From assembly GCA_009885905.1 (NCBI GenBank), contig VFJU01000540.1:1-6230 (forward strand): a DNA stretch of 6,230 nt, given 5' to 3'. Below, piece by piece: positions 5,551-6,230 of the stretch; the stretch's first letter is position 1, and the number at the start of each line of letters is the position of its first letter. This DNA is from Verrucomicrobiota bacterium. Its GTDB lineage: Bacteria > Verrucomicrobiota > Verrucomicrobiia > Verrucomicrobiales > Akkermansiaceae. The translations under genes and the position numbers were made by a program. The notes beneath the pieces were generated by a model. The model had not been told where the DNA came from. It worked only from the letters and a program-made list of their open reading frames with translations, and ran no database searches.

Positions 5551-6230
5551 ATGATACGATCGATCATGTTGCTTAAATCGCTACATCGCTGCTTGATTAT
5601 TTGGGCTGGCGTTTCGTTAAGCCTTCAGGGCGGACCTTATTCTGCTGCACTGAATGATGCATTAAACAGTTATGATGCCCCTGTTCCAGGATTTGTCGGT
5701 CCTCACGGAGTCGGCGCGGCTCGCTTGCTGACTGGGTTCGATGAATTTGGCGAACCAATCTATCAAAACCCAAGCAACTATGTGAATCCAGTGTTCTTCG
5801 ACTGGGCGGCAAGCGTTACTCACTACGACCGCTCTGATGGGGGATCATCGTTTAGTAATTCCTCACTGGCTCTTGGTGAGGTCACAGGTGACCTTTTCGA
5901 CACGGTATCACTTGGAGATCTAACAGCCACGCAGATCACCGCAGGAGTATTGCCAGGCTCGATCACACTGCAGCTTTCCAAGCCGATCCAAAATTTCTCG
6001 GGTGCGGACTTCGTCGTGTATGAAAACGGAGTGATATCGCAATCGAACCAAGGAGGAGCGGGGATCGGTGGTATTTTTGCAGAGCTGGCCTATGTGGAGG
6101 TTTCAGCGGATGGGGTTAATTTTTTGCGTTTTCCCTCAACTTCGCTCACCACGTCAGCGGTGGGTGGATATGGAACGATCAACCCAACGAACGTGAATAA
6201 CTTGGCGGGTAAACACGCCAATTCTTACGA
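5551..6230 (+). CDS. Exported surface protein of a cobalamin-locus-associated type, C-terminus cut by window edge
   Basis: The frame is open from ATG 5551 to the window end (226 codons visible). An N-terminal signal peptide has basic residues (R3, K9, R13) then a hydrophobic core LIIWAGVSLSL. ATG 5566 is an equally possible start; neither has a Shine-Dalgarno. The visible mature part contains GSITLQLSKPI (136-146), GADFVVYENG (151-160), FAELAYVEVSADGVNFLRFP (176-195) and NLAGKHANSY (217-226). I recall this pattern from bacterial proteins usually labelled 'cell surface protein' or PEP-CTERM proteins; it also resembles the general layout of DUF4465/BtuH-like surface proteins of Bacteroidetes. 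That resemblance is from memory and not checked. It follows the riboswitch-controlled gene by 49 bp on the same strand, so it is probably in the same B12-regulated unit. A PEP-CTERM tail may lie beyond the edge. Confidence 0.85.
   Translation, partial: MIRSIMLLKSLHRCLIIWAGVSLSLQGGPYSAALNDALNSYDAPVPGFVGPHGVGAARLLTGFDEFGEPIYQNPSNYVNPVFFDWAASVTHYDRSDGGSSFSNSSLALGEVTGDLFDTVSLGDLTATQITAGVLPGSITLQLSKPIQNFSGADFVVYENGVISQSNQGGAGIGGIFAELAYVEVSADGVNFLRFPSTSLTTSAVGGYGTINPTNVNNLAGKHANSY

Overview
The window looks like a chromosomal segment of a Gram-negative, probably verrucomicrobial bacterium. This assignment is an inference. It rests on an EngB with a verrucomicrobial-looking switch region, two lipoproteins with lipoboxes, a STAS plus GAF-PP2C phosphatase pair, a C-terminal PEP-CTERM anchor ending in RRKR, and generally weak Shine-Dalgarno sequences with several GTG starts. 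No rRNA, tRNA, CRISPR array or insertion sequence was seen.

Left part (1-4041, all on the minus strand). Read in the direction of transcription, the genes are panD (aspartate 1-decarboxylase), an SH3-domain lipoprotein, a second small lipoprotein overlapping it by 4 bp (GTGA), a STAS-domain protein, a membrane-tethered GAF-PP2C phosphatase, and engB, a ribosome-assembly GTPase cut by the left edge. The STAS and PP2C genes form a partner-switching pair in which the phosphatase presumably dephosphorylates the STAS serine. No anti-sigma kinase gene lies in the window. Candidate promoters sit before the SH3 lipoprotein gene and before the STAS gene.

Right part (4042-6230, plus strand). Divergent from panD is a 410-bp region without a protein gene. 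It holds an inverted repeat, a candidate -10 box, a well-formed cobalamin (B12) riboswitch aptamer, and a leader with mutually exclusive pairings. The leader includes a hairpin whose loop (CGCGA) is the exact complement of aptamer loop L5 (UCGCG). Then come a secreted beta-propeller-like protein with a PEP-CTERM anchor, a 12-bp perfect hairpin, and a second secreted protein cut by the right edge.

Main discovery candidate: a B12-riboswitch-controlled pair of exported surface proteins. One is propeller-like and PEP-CTERM-anchored. The other carries a GSITL...FVVYENG...VEVSADG...NLAGKH core. The arrangement recalls the B12-capturing surface lipoproteins BtuG (beta-propeller) and BtuH of Bacteroidetes, but on a different surface-anchoring system. 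The riboswitch is directly supported by sequence; the B12-capture function is inferred.
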